A stretch of DNA of 64,000 bases from Rhizobium sp. (GTDB lineage Bacteria; Pseudomonadota; Alphaproteobacteria; Rhizobiales; Rhizobiaceae), in NCBI GenBank assembly GCA_002796995.1, contig PEKW01000002.1, positions 381,990-445,989 of the forward strand, in the 5' to 3' direction. Positions 1 through 9,269 of the stretch are shown here, in pieces (position 1 is the stretch's first letter; every line of letters starts with the position of its first letter). The notes below the pieces were generated by a model, which worked only from the letters and a program-made list of their open reading frames with translations, did not search any database and was not told the DNA's origin. Made by a program: the position numbers and the translations under genes.

Positions 1-1
1 G

Positions 2-1093
2 GCGGGCGGCCGCCTCCATCATGCCGGCCAGGGCGTTTCGCTCGCGGATCTGATCGAGGGCGCCGACATCGTCCAGATCGAATGGTGGAACCATCCGCGG
101 CTCTACCATCTTCTGGCCACCTCCGCGCTGCCGCCGATGCGGAGCCTCTTCTGGGCCCATGTCTCGGGGCTTTTCGCGCCCTACATTCCGACCGACCTGG
201 TCGCCGCCGCCGGGCGTTTCGTCTTCACCTCTCCCTGTTCGCTGCAGTCGCCGGAGATCGCCGCCCTGTCGGACGCGGTGCGCGCGCGTCTCGGTGTCGT
301 CGGTTCCGGCTTCGGCTTCGAGGATGAGCGCACCTCGGATGAGATGCAGGCGGGCGAGACTTCGGCAGCGGTCGCCTATCTCGGCACGGTCGATTTCGTG
401 AAGATGCACCCCGCCTTCTTCGACATCGTCGACGCGGTGGACAATGCCGATATTCACGTATCCGTCTGGGGCGGCTTCGACCCAGAAGGCGAGCCGGCCC
501 GCCGCGCCCACGCCATGCGGCATCCGGAGAGGGTGCGGCTGGAAGGCCAGACGGCCGATCCGCGCACCGCTCTGCAGGCCGCGGGCATCTTCTTCTATCC
601 GCTTCGCGAGGATCACTACGGCACGGCGGAGAATGCGCTGATCGAGGCGATGTCGCTGGGGCTGGTGCCGGTGGTGCTGGCCAATCCGGCCGAAAAAGCC
701 ATCGTCACCGACGGCGTCAATGGCGTGGTGGCGGCCGATCCGGCCGATATGGCGGCAAGGCTCGGGCATCTCCTGGCGGAGCCGGAGGAGCGGGCGCGCC
801 TGTCCGCGGCTGCACGGGCGACGGCGCGCGCCCGATACCAGCCGCGCCGTTCGGCCGGCCTGCTCGAAGAACACTATTGCGCGCTGATGGTCGAACCCAA
901 GACGTGCATCGACTTTGCCGGTGTGCTCGGCTCCAAGCCCGCCGACTGGTTCCTCTCCACGCAGCAACGCGATCGGGAGAGCGGGACGGGACGGATGTTT
1001 GCCGCCGGCGGCGCGCTGTCGAAGGGCAGTATCGACCATTTCCTCGCGACCTTCCCGGACGATCCGGGATTGCTGGCGCTTGCGGCCCGCTGA
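2..1093 (+). CDS. Glycosyltransferase, GT4/GT-B type, 5' end outside window
   Basis: The reading frame is open to the left edge, so the N-terminus is missing; about 363 residues are visible. The C-terminal half has the GT-B nucleotide-sugar-binding pattern of Glycos_transf_1 proteins: the stretch HYGTAENALIEAMSLG carries the EX7E motif typical of retaining GT4 enzymes and is followed by a sequence around PVVLANPAEKAIVTDGVNG. The likely role is transfer of a sugar from an activated donor to a surface polysaccharide or lipid; donor and acceptor cannot be read from sequence. The gene is convergent with a second glycosyltransferase ending 20 bases away, which suggests a surface-glycan locus continuing to the left. 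Family assignment is secure, substrate unknown. Confidence 0.8.
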   Translation, partial: AGGRLHHAGQGVSLADLIEGADIVQIEWWNHPRLYHLLATSALPPMRSLFWAHVSGLFAPYIPTDLVAAAGRFVFTSPCSLQSPEIAALSDAVRARLGVVGSGFGFEDERTSDEMQAGETSAAVAYLGTVDFVKMHPAFFDIVDAVDNADIHVSVWGGFDPEGEPARRAHAMRHPERVRLEGQTADPRTALQAAGIFFYPLREDHYGTAENALIEAMSLGLVPVVLANPAEKAIVTDGVNGVVAADPADMAARLGHLLAEPEERARLSAAARATARARYQPRRSAGLLEEHYCALMVEPKTCIDFAGVLGSKPADWFLSTQQRDRESGTGRMFAAGGALSKGSIDHFLATFPDDPGLLALAAR

Positions 1094-1113
1094 GGGCCGA
1101 CGAAGACGCGAGC

Positions 1114-2241
1114 CTAGTCTTCCCGGATGGGGACGAAGTCGGTGATGACGAAGATCGGCGCGAGCATCGCGTCGACCACCTCATAGAATTCCTGGGCGGT
1201 CTGTGCACTGCCGATGAAGCGATCGACCAGCAGCATCTGCGCATACAGGCCGCGACGGCTATCCTCCGGCGGCTGCGGGAAATATTGCGGCCGGAACTGC
1301 TCGGACAGCGCAATGCCGCCGGGCATGCGGCGCATCGCCTCGAAATAGGCCTGGCCCTTCTGCTGGAACGCCGCCTCGTCATGCTCGCGCATGCAGTCGA
1401 TCACGCAGGCCTTGACGAAATCCTCGTTAAAGCCGGCCCAGCTGGCGCCGAGTTCGTGCAGCACACGGGCCTGGACCTCGGCGATCGTGGCGGTGAGGCC
1501 GATGCGCGCATCGAAAGGGAAGCCCTCGAGCGCCGAGGGCACCGGCATGGGGCGGAACGGCGTGGCGCTGATCGCCGAAAGCGGCCGGTGCGACAGCAGC
1601 AGCCCCTGCGAGAAGATCAGCACGCGCGCCGCCCATTCCCAGCGCGGCAGCGGCGTCAGCCAGCTGAGCTCGCCGCAGGAGGAGAGCACGGTTTCGAGCA
1701 GCGAGCGCCTGACCGCGCCATGATAGAGGCCGAACGGCATGCGCGGCGTGTTCTGGCTGCCGGTCCACTGGAAGAAGGCTTCCAGCATGCGGGACTTCTC
1801 GATGTCGGCGAGGTGGTGCACGATCGGCACGGCGACAGTGGCGCTGATCGTGCGCGGCGCATCGGGGGCGATGGAAAACGCGTTCCAGCCGAGCGTGTCG
1901 GCATCCGGATGCTTGTCCTCGGCATAGGCGACGAGCTTCGGCAGGTCGGGCTGGATCATGTCCTCGGGACCGACCAGGGAGACCCAGTCGCCCGTCGAGG
2001 CGGCTAGCGTGCCGATCCACAGACTGGCGGCGGAGAGCCCGGCCGGGGCGGTGGGCAGCACGCGCAGCCGCGGATCCTCCGCCGCGCGGGCCTCCAGATA
2101 GGGCCACGCTCCCGCGCGCACGCCGCAGGCGGCGACGATCACCTCGATGCTGGATTCGGGTTCCTCGAGCAGCCGGTTCACCAGATAGGCCGGGGCCGAC
2201 TGGCCGGGTTCGACGGGAATGCAGATGGATAGTTTGGGCAT
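1114..2241 (-). CDS. Glycosyltransferase family 2-like protein
   Basis: This 375-residue protein starts MPKLSICIPV and has the N-terminal GT-A layout of family 2 enzymes: a first beta strand (LSICIPV), then SSIEVIVAACGV and a region near residue 90 (WVSLVGPEDMIQPD) where a DXD-like acidic motif would lie, here degenerate as GPED. The C-terminal ~200 residues match nothing I recognise beyond this family. It probably adds a sugar to an extracellular or lipid-linked glycan. It is convergent with the upstream GT4 gene. The start is preceded by a GC-rich hairpin that may end transcription from the neighbouring gene. The weak DXD motif leaves room for a non-standard or inactive enzyme. Confidence 0.72.
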   Translation of the reverse strand: MPKLSICIPVEPGQSAPAYLVNRLLEEPESSIEVIVAACGVRAGAWPYLEARAAEDPRLRVLPTAPAGLSAASLWIGTLAASTGDWVSLVGPEDMIQPDLPKLVAYAEDKHPDADTLGWNAFSIAPDAPRTISATVAVPIVHHLADIEKSRMLEAFFQWTGSQNTPRMPFGLYHGAVRRSLLETVLSSCGELSWLTPLPRWEWAARVLIFSQGLLLSHRPLSAISATPFRPMPVPSALEGFPFDARIGLTATIAEVQARVLHELGASWAGFNEDFVKACVIDCMREHDEAAFQQKGQAYFEAMRRMPGGIALSEQFRPQYFPQPPEDSRRGLYAQMLLVDRFIGSAQTAQEFYEVVDAMLAPIFVITDFVPIRED

Positions 2242-2258
2242 GGCGGCCTCGCATAAAT

Positions 2259-2290
2259 GCCCCTTCCGCGGGATCGTGCGCGGAAGGGGC
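2259..2290 (-). terminator. Perfect 12-bp stem hairpin upstream of the GT2 gene
   Basis: GCCCCTTCCGCG (2259-2270) and CGCGGAAGGGGC (2279-2290) are exact reverse complements separated by 8 bases. Read on the minus strand the hairpin follows the TIGR01244 gene and is followed by ATTTATG, a poor U-tract. It fits an intrinsic terminator or attenuator for the upstream gene, or an mRNA structure in the GT2 leader. Confidence 0.55.
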
Positions 2291-2410
2291 TGAACAGGCG
2301 CTTCGGGCTGACGATACGACCGGCGAATCGTCGGGCACCGAGCTGCTTGTATGCTTAAGCGGCCGAACTGGCGCGAGGCTTAGCAGTTGCGAAGCGGCGA
2401 GCCTGTCGCC

Positions 2411-2749
2411 TCAGCCGCCGATCTGCTCGGCCATCTGGTAGAGGCCGGCGCAACGCGCGCCTGAGGCGCAAAACGCGAGGACCGGGCCTTCGGTCTCCTT
2501 GAGCAGGCCGCGCAGCTTGCGCGCCTGCTCCATCGGCACGGCCGAGCCGCCGACCGGCAGGTAATAAGCCTTGAGATTGGCGGCCTTGGCCGCTTCCTCG
2601 ATCGCCGAGAATTTCGGCTGGCCCCAGCCTTCGCCGTCCGGACGCATGCAGATGACCGCGGCATAGCCGGCCTCGGCGACCTGGCCGAGATCCGTCGGCT
2701 TGATCTGGCCGGTGACGTGATAATTATGCGTGACGGGGCGGATATGCAT
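2411..2749 (-). CDS. TIGR01244-family sulfurtransferase/phosphatase-like protein
   Basis: A 112-residue single-domain protein whose whole length matches the TIGR01244 family (the domain fused to beta-lactamase-like sulfur dioxygenases in Blh-type proteins). The active-site loop near the C-terminus reads FCASGARC, a CX4R loop of the rhodanese type rather than the CX5R of dual-specificity phosphatases; the N-terminus (VTHNYHVTGQIKPTDL) is the family signature. The expected role is handling sulfane sulfur in the cytoplasm, possibly in sulfide detoxification. It is a lone gene with an AT-rich inverted repeat about 90 bases upstream. Family assignment is firm, the physiological substrate is inferred. 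Confidence 0.8.
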   Translation of the reverse strand: MHIRPVTHNYHVTGQIKPTDLGQVAEAGYAAVICMRPDGEGWGQPKFSAIEEAAKAANLKAYYLPVGGSAVPMEQARKLRGLLKETEGPVLAFCASGARCAGLYQMAEQIGG

Positions 2750-2840
2750 CGGCGGGATTCCTTCGCTGGCGGCTTGCGCATGGGGTCGAGGCCAAGCCTG
2801 ACGCGACCCGAGGGACGCACAGCCGATGGCCTTTCGCCAA

Positions 2841-2864
2841 ATACATAATGATATTAATATGTAT
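2841..2864. promoter_or_regulatory. AT-rich inverted repeat, putative operator
   Basis: ATACATA (2841-2847) and TATGTAT (2858-2864) are exact reverse complements around a 10-base AT spacer, inside an otherwise GC-rich region. The site lies 92 bases upstream of the TIGR01244 start and just beyond the end of the next gene. AT-rich dyads of this size are typical of ArsR-type repressor sites, including those of sulfide-responsive regulators; no such regulator is encoded here. Confidence 0.45.
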
Positions 2865-2886
2865 ATTCAAGCGCCGAAGCCGGCCG

Positions 2887-3867
2887 CTATGGGGCCGGCG
2901 GGGCGATGAGGGCCGGCCGCGTCGTCTTGCGCTTCGCCGGCGCGGGCGCGGCTGGGGCGTCGGGATCCGGAGTGGACGACAAGGGCTTCGTCGCCACGAC
3001 ATGGGGCCGCAGATATTCGGGCAGCCGGGCGATGAAGGAGGGAAGCGGCAGCCATTGCAGAGTGTCGAAATAGGCGCGGCTGCGCTTGACGGCCGGATCC
3101 TTCGAGGTCGGCAGGACGATCAGGTTGTAGCTTCTCGGCGCGGTGAATTCGTGGGTGAAGCGGAAGGAGACGCCGAAGCGCACCGCGGTGAAATCCGATA
3201 GCGCGTCGGCGCTGGAGATGGCGGGAGCGAGATCGAGCCAACGCGCCTGCTCGATCAGCTGTTCGAGCGCCTTGACCAGCAGGCGATGCACGGTCTCGCC
3301 GTCCTCGGTCTCCGGCGCGACGAGCTTCATGCGGATCGAGCCGACCTCGCCTTCGGGTGTGCCCTTGGCGATGAAGAAGAACGAGGCGTTCTGTCCGCCT
3401 TCCTCGGTCGCCGGCAGAAGCGTCTCGGACAGGCATTCATAGGTCTTGCTGTCGAACTGGCTCGGCTGCCAGCCGCTATTGTCGACGCCGGCGGCCTTGA
3501 AGGCGGCGCATAATTCGCCGCCGCTGGCGCGCACTTCCCGCACGAAGGCGCCGATCGCGGCGCTTTCCGGGCCGGTGAAGTAGCGTGCCGGGATCGAGAT
3601 CGGCACCGGCGCCAGCCGCCGGCCGCGCAGGGCCCGCGTTCCGCGCGGCTCGCCCGTCGCCGGTTCCAGCAGCCAGTTCAGGTCGTAGCGGTCGAGCAGG
3701 ATACGCAGGTTGCGCCGGTCATTGGCCAGGAGCAGCGTGGCGGCGATCGCTAGGGCAAAGGCGACGAGCAGCACGGCGAAGAGCAGCATCGCGCTCTTCC
3801 TCGGCGGCGCGGGCTTGGGCGGTGTGCCGCGCAGTCCGCTCGTATCCTTGTCGTCGCCCTTCGGCAT
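2887..3867 (-). CDS. Single-pass membrane protein of unknown function
   Basis: A 326-residue protein with a short charged, proline-rich N-terminus (to about residue 25), one strong transmembrane segment (MLLFAVLLVAFALAIAATLLLA, about residues 27-48), then a ~240-residue domain predicted periplasmic and a Pro/Ala/Lys-rich tail. Two cysteines (in GELCAAF and YECLSE) could pair outside the membrane. The architecture resembles DUF6030-type rhizobial proteins, but I am not certain of that assignment. It is transcribed toward the TIGR01244 gene across 137 bases containing an AT-rich dyad, so the two are probably separate units. No function can be given. Confidence 0.6.
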   Translation of the reverse strand: MPKGDDKDTSGLRGTPPKPAPPRKSAMLLFAVLLVAFALAIAATLLLANDRRNLRILLDRYDLNWLLEPATGEPRGTRALRGRRLAPVPISIPARYFTGPESAAIGAFVREVRASGGELCAAFKAAGVDNSGWQPSQFDSKTYECLSETLLPATEEGGQNASFFFIAKGTPEGEVGSIRMKLVAPETEDGETVHRLLVKALEQLIEQARWLDLAPAISSADALSDFTAVRFGVSFRFTHEFTAPRSYNLIVLPTSKDPAVKRSRAYFDTLQWLPLPSFIARLPEYLRPHVVATKPLSSTPDPDAPAAPAPAKRKTTRPALIAPPAP

Positions 3868-4120
3868 GGAGACCTTTATTGCAGTGCGGTTGTGACGTGC
3901 TTATGCCACGAATTGGTTTGGGACACGTATACTTATCCTGCGACTTTGTGACTTCGCGGCGAGGCCCGTCGTCACCATCAGGCGGCAGCGCCGCGGGCAG
4001 GGGCAATGTGCGCAAGCGTCCAATTCTGGGCAGGCCTTGGGAGCGGCGGCGTGGAACATTGACGAGGGGCCGGCCGGTTCCTTAGCTGGCCGCATTTCAC
4101 CCCGACCGGAGGAGCCTCCC

Positions 4121-4813
4121 ATGTTGAAGATCGATGTCCGCAAGGGACTGCTTGTCGCCGCCGCGCTGCTGGCGACGCTGCCGGCCCATTCCGCCGAGCC
4201 GGAGATCTGGACGATGACCACGCCCCAGGGAAGCTGCCGGCTGTCCTTCGAGGAGGATCCGGTCGCCGAGGGGGTTCTCTCGACGCTCTTCCATGACGGT
4301 TCGTGCTTCGACTTCACCAACCCGGTCACCGGCTATTCGATGAACAATGGTGATCACACGATCATTCTCTATTCGACGAAGGACGGCCTGACGATGGTCG
4401 GCCGCGCCGACATGGAGGAGCCGGGGCACTATGTGGGCGTGATCGGCGACGGCGAGGAACTGACGCTGGTCCAGGATGGCGGCAAGCCGGCGCCGCGTCC
4501 GGTCGCTGCGCCCGCAGGGCCTTGCCCGACCTATGTCGACGGCGGCTGTGCTCAGCCGAGCGACGTCGGCTCCCCGGACGTCGCCGCCGGCGTCACCTCG
4601 ATCCAGGCGCTGACCCGCATGAACATCCGCGCCATGCCCAACCGTTCCGGCGCCGTGCTCGGCAAGCTCGACCAGAACCAGTGCGTCACCGTCATCGGCT
4701 GCGTCGAGCAGAACGGCACGACCATCTGGTGCGAGATCGAGATGGGAACCTATCGCGGCTGGGTGCTGAAGCGCAATGCCGGCAAGATCTATACCCGCAA
4801 CGCCTGCGGCTGA
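4121..4813 (+). CDS. Secreted SH3-domain protein
   Basis: The start at 4121 (MLKIDVRKGLLVAAALLATLPAHSAEPEIW) is preferred over an upstream in-frame ATG because it has a GGAGG ribosome-binding site 5-10 bases upstream and gives a clear Sec signal peptide ending at AHSA. The 230-residue precursor has a cysteine-bearing middle (SCRLSF, GSCFDF) and a C-terminal bacterial SH3 domain from about residue 160 (LTRMNIRAMPNRSGAVLGKL ending in GWVLKR). Such domains usually bind peptidoglycan or act as adaptor modules in the periplasm. The gene appears to be monocistronic and ends at a strong hairpin. The ligand is unknown. Confidence 0.72.
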   Translation: MLKIDVRKGLLVAAALLATLPAHSAEPEIWTMTTPQGSCRLSFEEDPVAEGVLSTLFHDGSCFDFTNPVTGYSMNNGDHTIILYSTKDGLTMVGRADMEEPGHYVGVIGDGEELTLVQDGGKPAPRPVAAPAGPCPTYVDGGCAQPSDVGSPDVAAGVTSIQALTRMNIRAMPNRSGAVLGKLDQNQCVTVIGCVEQNGTTIWCEIEMGTYRGWVLKRNAGKIYTRNACG

Positions 4814-4846
4814 GGCGCGGTAAACACCGAATTCACAAAGAGCACC

Positions 4847-4880
4847 ACGGCTCGGGTCCATCGCCCGGGCCGTTTGTCTG
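4847..4880 (+). terminator. Intrinsic terminator after the SH3 gene
   Basis: ACGGCTCGGG (4847-4856) pairs with CCCGGGCCGT (4864-4873) with one G-U pair, a 7-base loop and a following TTTGTCTGT. It lies about 34 bases past the SH3 stop codon. Confidence 0.65.
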
Positions 4881-4948
4881 TCAGGCGTGCGCAAACCGGC
4901 GCGAAGCGGTGGTCTAGGCGGCAATTTTCGTGAGGATTAGGGAGAGAA

Positions 4949-5023
<75 letters not shown>

Positions 5024-5177
5024 TTGCGAGGCCTGGTGCGTTTGCGCCGTCTCAAGCGAGCCGCCTATTGCCACAGCTTCCGGGGGGATGCAAGCCGCAA
5101 AACGAACTTCGTTTGAAGAAAACCATCTCACGCGCAGAACACTTCCGGAAAAGGTGGATTTCGGCTATCACCCCGGC

Positions 5178-5429
5178 ATGGACAAAGAGCGGGACGAATT
5201 GAGGCCGGGGGTCGAAGCGGGCGAGGGGGCAGGGGATGCCGCCGCGACCGGTGGCGAGCGGAGCCTGCGCCACGCCGACATCGCGGCCGCGCAGCGCAAG
5301 GCGCGGGCGGCGAACACGCTGCGGGAGAACCTCCTGCGGCGCAAACTGCAGCAGCGCTCCCGCCGACAAGGCCTAGCCGACGAGACGGATGGCCTGCCTG
5401 CCGCAAATTCGCCGAATCGCGATGATTAA
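5178..5429 (+). CDS. Small highly charged conserved-type protein upstream of murA
   Basis: An 83-residue protein starting MDKERDELRPG; an in-frame ATG at 5088 would overlap noncoding sequence next to the tRNA and is less likely. The central part (ADIAAAQRKARAANTLRENLLRRKLQQRSRRQ) is strongly basic and helical, flanked by acidic, low-complexity ends. Small proteins with this arginine/lysine-rich helix occur just before murA in rhizobial genomes, which supports it as a real gene. No domain or function is recognisable; nucleic-acid or ribosome binding is only a guess from charge. Confidence 0.6.
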   Translation: MDKERDELRPGVEAGEGAGDAAATGGERSLRHADIAAAQRKARAANTLRENLLRRKLQQRSRRQGLADETDGLPAANSPNRDD

Positions 5430-5551
5430 CCGTTGCTGAACCGGTGAATTGAACCCGCCGTGCTTTTCGTCTAAAGACCCCACCCGGCCGGGTGGCGGAT
5501 TTTCCACCCATTATCAGGAAAGGCGGGTCTTGACCCGTAGCGTAGGCTTAC

Positions 5552-6844
5552 ATGGATCGTATCAGGATTGTCGGCGGCAACGAGCTCAACGGGGTAATCC
5601 CGATCTCCGGCGCCAAGAATGCCGCTCTGCCCCTGATGATCGCCTCGTTGCTGACCAGCGACACGCTCACCCTGGAAAACGTTCCGCATCTCGCCGACGT
5701 CGAGCTTCTGCTGCGCATCCTCGGCAACCACGGCGTCGACGTCTCGGTCAACGGCCGGCGCGAGCGCCAGGGCGAGGGCTATTCGCGCACCATCCATTTC
5801 ACCTGCCGCACCATCGTCGACACCACCGCGCCCTACGAGCTGGTCTCGAAGATGCGCGCCAGCTTCTGGGTCATCGGCCCGCTGCTCGCCCGCGAGGGCA
5901 GGGCCCGCGTCTCGCTGCCGGGCGGCTGCGCCATCGGCACGCGTCCGGTCGATCTTTTCATCGAGGGCCTGACCGCGCTCGGCGCGACGATGGAAATCGA
6001 CAGCGGTTACATCAATGCCACGGCGCCCAAGGGCGGCCTGATCGGCGGCACCTATACCTTCCCCAAGGTTTCGGTCGGCGCGACCCACGTCATGCTGATG
6101 GCGGCCTCGCTGGCCCGCGGCACGACGGTGATCAACAATGCGGCGCGCGAACCGGAAGTGGTCGACCTCGCCAACTGCCTGAACGCCATGGGCGCGAAGA
6201 TATCGGGCGCCGGCACCTCGACCATCACCATCGAGGGCGTGCACAGCCTGTCGGGAGCCCGCCACCGCGTCCTGCCGGACCGCATCGAGACCGGTACCTA
6301 TGCCATGGCGGTCGCCATGACCGGCGGTGACGTCACTTTGGAGGGCACCGACTTCGCCCTGCTCGACACGGCACTCGACGCCGTCCGCCGCGCCGGTGCC
6401 GAAATCACCGTCACGCCGTCGGGCCTGCGCGTCGTCGGCCACGGCAATGCCATCCGCCCGGTCGACGTTGTGACAGAACCCTATCCCGGCTTCCCGACCG
6501 ACCTGCAGGCGCAGTTCATGGGCCTGATGACGCGCGCCAACGGCGTTTCCCATGTCACCGAGACCATCTTCGAAAACCGCTTCATGCACGTGCAGGAACT
6601 CGCCCGTCTCGGCGCCAAGATCACGCTGTCGGGCCAGACGGCCCGCATCGAGGGCGTGACCCGCCTGCGCGGCGCGCCCGTCATGGCGACCGACCTGCGC
6701 GCTTCGGTGTCGCTGGTCATTGCCGGCCTTGCGGCCGAGGGCGAAACCACCGTCTCGCGCGTCTATCACCTCGATCGCGGCTTTGAGCGGCTGGAAGAGA
6801 AGCTGACCCGCTGCGGCGCGGTGGTCGAACGCATCACCGACTGA
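5552..6844 (+). CDS. murA: UDP-N-acetylglucosamine 1-carboxyvinyltransferase MurA
   Basis: A 430-residue protein covering the full EPSP-synthase fold. It transfers enolpyruvate from PEP to UDP-GlcNAc, the first committed step of peptidoglycan precursor synthesis, in the cytoplasm. Key residues are visible: Lys22 in SGAKNAALP and the catalytic cysteine at about residue 126 in [19 protein letters not shown], so fosfomycin sensitivity by Cys alkylation is expected in principle. It heads the block of housekeeping genes that runs to yacG. The C-terminus ([21 protein letters not shown]) is typical of the family. Assignment is certain. Confidence 0.97.
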   Translation: MDRIRIVGGNELNGVIPISGAKNAALPLMIASLLTSDTLTLENVPHLADVELLLRILGNHGVDVSVNGRRERQGEGYSRTIHFTCRTIVDTTAPYELVSKMRASFWVIGPLLAREGRARVSLPGGCAIGTRPVDLFIEGLTALGATMEIDSGYINATAPKGGLIGGTYTFPKVSVGATHVMLMAASLARGTTVINNAAREPEVVDLANCLNAMGAKISGAGTSTITIEGVHSLSGARHRVLPDRIETGTYAMAVAMTGGDVTLEGTDFALLDTALDAVRRAGAEITVTPSGLRVVGHGNAIRPVDVVTEPYPGFPTDLQAQFMGLMTRANGVSHVTETIFENRFMHVQELARLGAKITLSGQTARIEGVTRLRGAPVMATDLRASVSLVIAGLAAEGETTVSRVYHLDRGFERLEEKLTRCGAVVERITD

Positions 6845-6999
6845 GTTTCTTGAGGTCCGGCTGCCTGCGACCGGTTGCCTCTTGCATTGCGGCGACCTAT
6901 GTCGAAAGGATGATGCGTGATCGGTGCGGGCCAGGCGTCAACCTTTCCTCCTTCACCCGGTCTCGCGCGTGATCTGCTGGCCAATCGGACAATGATGAC

Positions 7000-7437
7000 A
7001 TGACAAGCCTGAAGCTCCTCGCTCTCGACACCGACGACCTTGCGGTCATGTCCGCCCATATGCAGGATGCGGTGTTCAAGGTCGCCGACATCACCTTCCA
7101 GGCGCGGCCCGGCCTGTTCGCCCTTGCCGTCAACCGCTTCGTCTGGGAAGGCGCGGGCGCAAAGCGCCGGAGCTACGAGCGCCGCCGCGCCATGCTGTCC
7201 TTCAAACGCGTGAGCGCCGTGCGCTCCATGGGCTTCGACCGCCGCAAGGGCGACGACGTGCTCTCGCTGCTGGCCATCCGCTTCCGCATGGAAGGCGAAG
7301 GGCCGGAGGGCGTGGTCGAACTCGTGCTGTCGGGCGGCGGCATGATCGCGCTCGATGTCGAATGTATCGAAGCACAGCTTGCAGATACCGGCGGAGCATG
7401 GGAAACCAGCCACAAGCCCGGTCATCCGGGCAATTGA
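7000..7437 (+). CDS. DUF2948 family protein
   Basis: A 145-residue protein matching the DUF2948 family, which in Rhizobiales lies between murA and hisD as here. Recognisable features are the N-terminus (LKLLALDTDDLAVMSAHMQDAVFKVADI), a central FVWE..RRRAMLSFKRV block and a conserved C-terminal LSGGGMIALDVECIEAQL. It has no signal peptide or membrane segment, so it is probably cytoplasmic. The function is unknown; the conserved position next to cell-wall and histidine genes does not by itself identify a role. Confidence 0.85.
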   Translation: MTSLKLLALDTDDLAVMSAHMQDAVFKVADITFQARPGLFALAVNRFVWEGAGAKRRSYERRRAMLSFKRVSAVRSMGFDRRKGDDVLSLLAIRFRMEGEGPEGVVELVLSGGGMIALDVECIEAQLADTGGAWETSHKPGHPGN

Positions 7438-7489
7438 CCGGCTCTGCCGGAAAAGTGCGTAAAGGCGGGGCAGGAAGGAAGCAGGGGAC

Positions 7490-8788
7490 GTGGCGATCTG
7501 GTTGGATCAGGCATCGGAAGGGTTTGGCGAGACATTTGCCGCCTTCCTGACGACGAAGCGCGAAGTGTCGGACGACGTCAACGACGTGGTGAGGGCGATC
7601 ATCGCCGATGTCCGGGCGCGCGGCGACGCGGCGCTGGCCGAATATTCCCTGCGTTTCGACGGCATTGATTTCTCCCATACGCCGATGCGTGTCACGCCGG
7701 CGGAAATCGACGCGGCTGCGGCCCAGGTCTCGCCCGAGGTGATGGATGCCCTGCGGCTTGCCGCCGAGCGCATCGAAAAGCACCATGCCCGCCAGATGCC
7801 GAAGGACGACATCTACGAGGACGCGCTCGGCGTCGGGCTGGGCTCGCGCTGGACGGCGATCGAGGCGGTCGGCCTTTATGTGCCGGGCGGCACGGCGAGC
7901 TATCCGAGTTCGGTGCTGATGAATGCCGTGCCGGCCAAGGTCGCCGGCGTGGAGCGCATCGTCATGGTCGTTCCGGCCTCCGGCGGCGCGATCAATCCGA
8001 CGGTCCTGGCGGCCGCCAAGATCGCCGGCGTCGAGGAGATCTACCGGATCGGCGGCGCCCAGGCCGTGGCGGCACTCGCCTACGGCACCGAGACCATCGC
8101 CCCCGTCGCCAAGATCGTCGGCCCGGGCAATGCCTTCGTCGCTGCCGCCAAGCGCCATGTCTTCGGCACTGTCGGCATCGACATGATCGCCGGGCCGTCC
8201 GAAGTGCTGGTGATCGCCGACGCAAACAACAATCCCGACTGGCTGGCCGCCGATCTCCTGGCCCAGGCCGAGCATGATCCGGGCGCCCAGTCGATCCTGA
8301 TCACCGACGACGCCGAACTCGGACACGCGGTCATGGCCGCCGTCGAGCGGCAGCTGAAGTCGCTGAGCCGCTCCGAGACGGCCGCCGCCAGCTGGCGCGA
8401 TTTCGGCGCCGTCATCCTGGTCAAGTCGCTTGCCGACGCCATCCCGCTCGCCAACCGCATCGCCGCCGAGCATCTCGAGCTTGCCGTCGACGATCCGGAT
8501 GCGCTGATGGCCGGCGTGCGCAACGCCGGCGCCATCTTCGTCGGCCGCCATACGCCCGAAGTGATCGGTGACTATGTCGGCGGCTCCAACCACGTGCTGC
8601 CGACCGCGCGTTCGGCGCGCTTTTCCTCGGGCCTCTCTGTGCTCGATTTCGTCAAGCGCACCTCGATCCTGAGACTGGGACCGGAACAACTGCGCGAGCT
8701 CGCCCCGGCGGCGATCGCGCTGGCGAAAAGCGAGGGGCTCGATGCCCATGCGCGCTCCGTCGCCATCCGGTTGAACCTCGAAGGCTGA
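7490..8788 (+). CDS. hisD: Histidinol dehydrogenase HisD
   Basis: A 432-residue protein of normal length for the family. It oxidises L-histidinol to L-histidine in two NAD-dependent steps, the last reactions of histidine biosynthesis. Family signatures are present: GLYVPGGTASYPSSVLMNAVPAKVAGV, the Zn-site region DLLAQAEHDPGAQSILIT, the catalytic Glu-His in AAEHLELAVDDP, and GGSNHVLPT near the C-terminus. It is separated from the next gene by three bases, so it is probably co-transcribed with the UPF0262 and phosphatase genes. The rest of the his pathway is not in this window. Confidence 0.97.
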   Translation: MAIWLDQASEGFGETFAAFLTTKREVSDDVNDVVRAIIADVRARGDAALAEYSLRFDGIDFSHTPMRVTPAEIDAAAAQVSPEVMDALRLAAERIEKHHARQMPKDDIYEDALGVGLGSRWTAIEAVGLYVPGGTASYPSSVLMNAVPAKVAGVERIVMVVPASGGAINPTVLAAAKIAGVEEIYRIGGAQAVAALAYGTETIAPVAKIVGPGNAFVAAAKRHVFGTVGIDMIAGPSEVLVIADANNNPDWLAADLLAQAEHDPGAQSILITDDAELGHAVMAAVERQLKSLSRSETAAASWRDFGAVILVKSLADAIPLANRIAAEHLELAVDDPDALMAGVRNAGAIFVGRHTPEVIGDYVGGSNHVLPTARSARFSSGLSVLDFVKRTSILRLGPEQLRELAPAAIALAKSEGLDAHARSVAIRLNLEG

Positions 8789-8791
8789 CCG

Positions 8792-9265
8792 ATGGCGAAG
8801 GGCGACTTCCGGCTCTGCGATGTTGTGCTCGACGAGACGATCGGCCGCTCGACGCCGGACGTCGAGCACGAGCGCGCCGTCGCCATCTTCGACCTGATCG
8901 AGGAAAACACCTTCGAGCCCGTCGGCCACCCGGGCGGCCCCTACCGGCTGCTGCTGTCGCTGGTCGACAGCAAGCTGGTCTTCTCGATCAAGACCGAAGA
9001 CGACGAGGCGGTCGCGACGCACATCCTGTCGCTCACCCCGTTCCGGCGGATCATCAAGGACTACTTCATGATCTGCGAGAGCTATTACGAGGCAATCCGC
9101 TCCTCGACGCCGTCGCAGATCGAGGCGATCGACATGGGGCGCCGCGGCATTCACAATGAGGGGTCGCAGACGCTGATGGATCGGCTGTCGGGCAAGATCA
9201 AGCTCGACTTCGACACGGCCCGCCGGCTCTTCACCCTGGTCTGCGTTCTCTATTGGCGCGGGTAG
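8792..9265 (+). CDS. UPF0262 family protein
   Basis: A 157-residue protein matching the UPF0262 family of alphaproteobacteria along its entire length ([26 protein letters not shown] at the start, [30 protein letters not shown] at the end). It starts three bases after hisD and ends four bases before the phosphatase gene, so the three look like one transcript. No signal peptide, membrane segment or catalytic motif is evident. The function is unknown. Confidence 0.9.
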   Translation: MAKGDFRLCDVVLDETIGRSTPDVEHERAVAIFDLIEENTFEPVGHPGGPYRLLLSLVDSKLVFSIKTEDDEAVATHILSLTPFRRIIKDYFMICESYYEAIRSSTPSQIEAIDMGRRGIHNEGSQTLMDRLSGKIKLDFDTARRLFTLVCVLYWRG

Positions 9266-9269
9266 CCTG

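Noticed and set aside
4037..4120. An upstream start for the SH3 protein
   Set aside because: It would destroy the signal peptide by placing 28 residues in front of it and has no ribosome-binding site, unlike the ATG at 4121.
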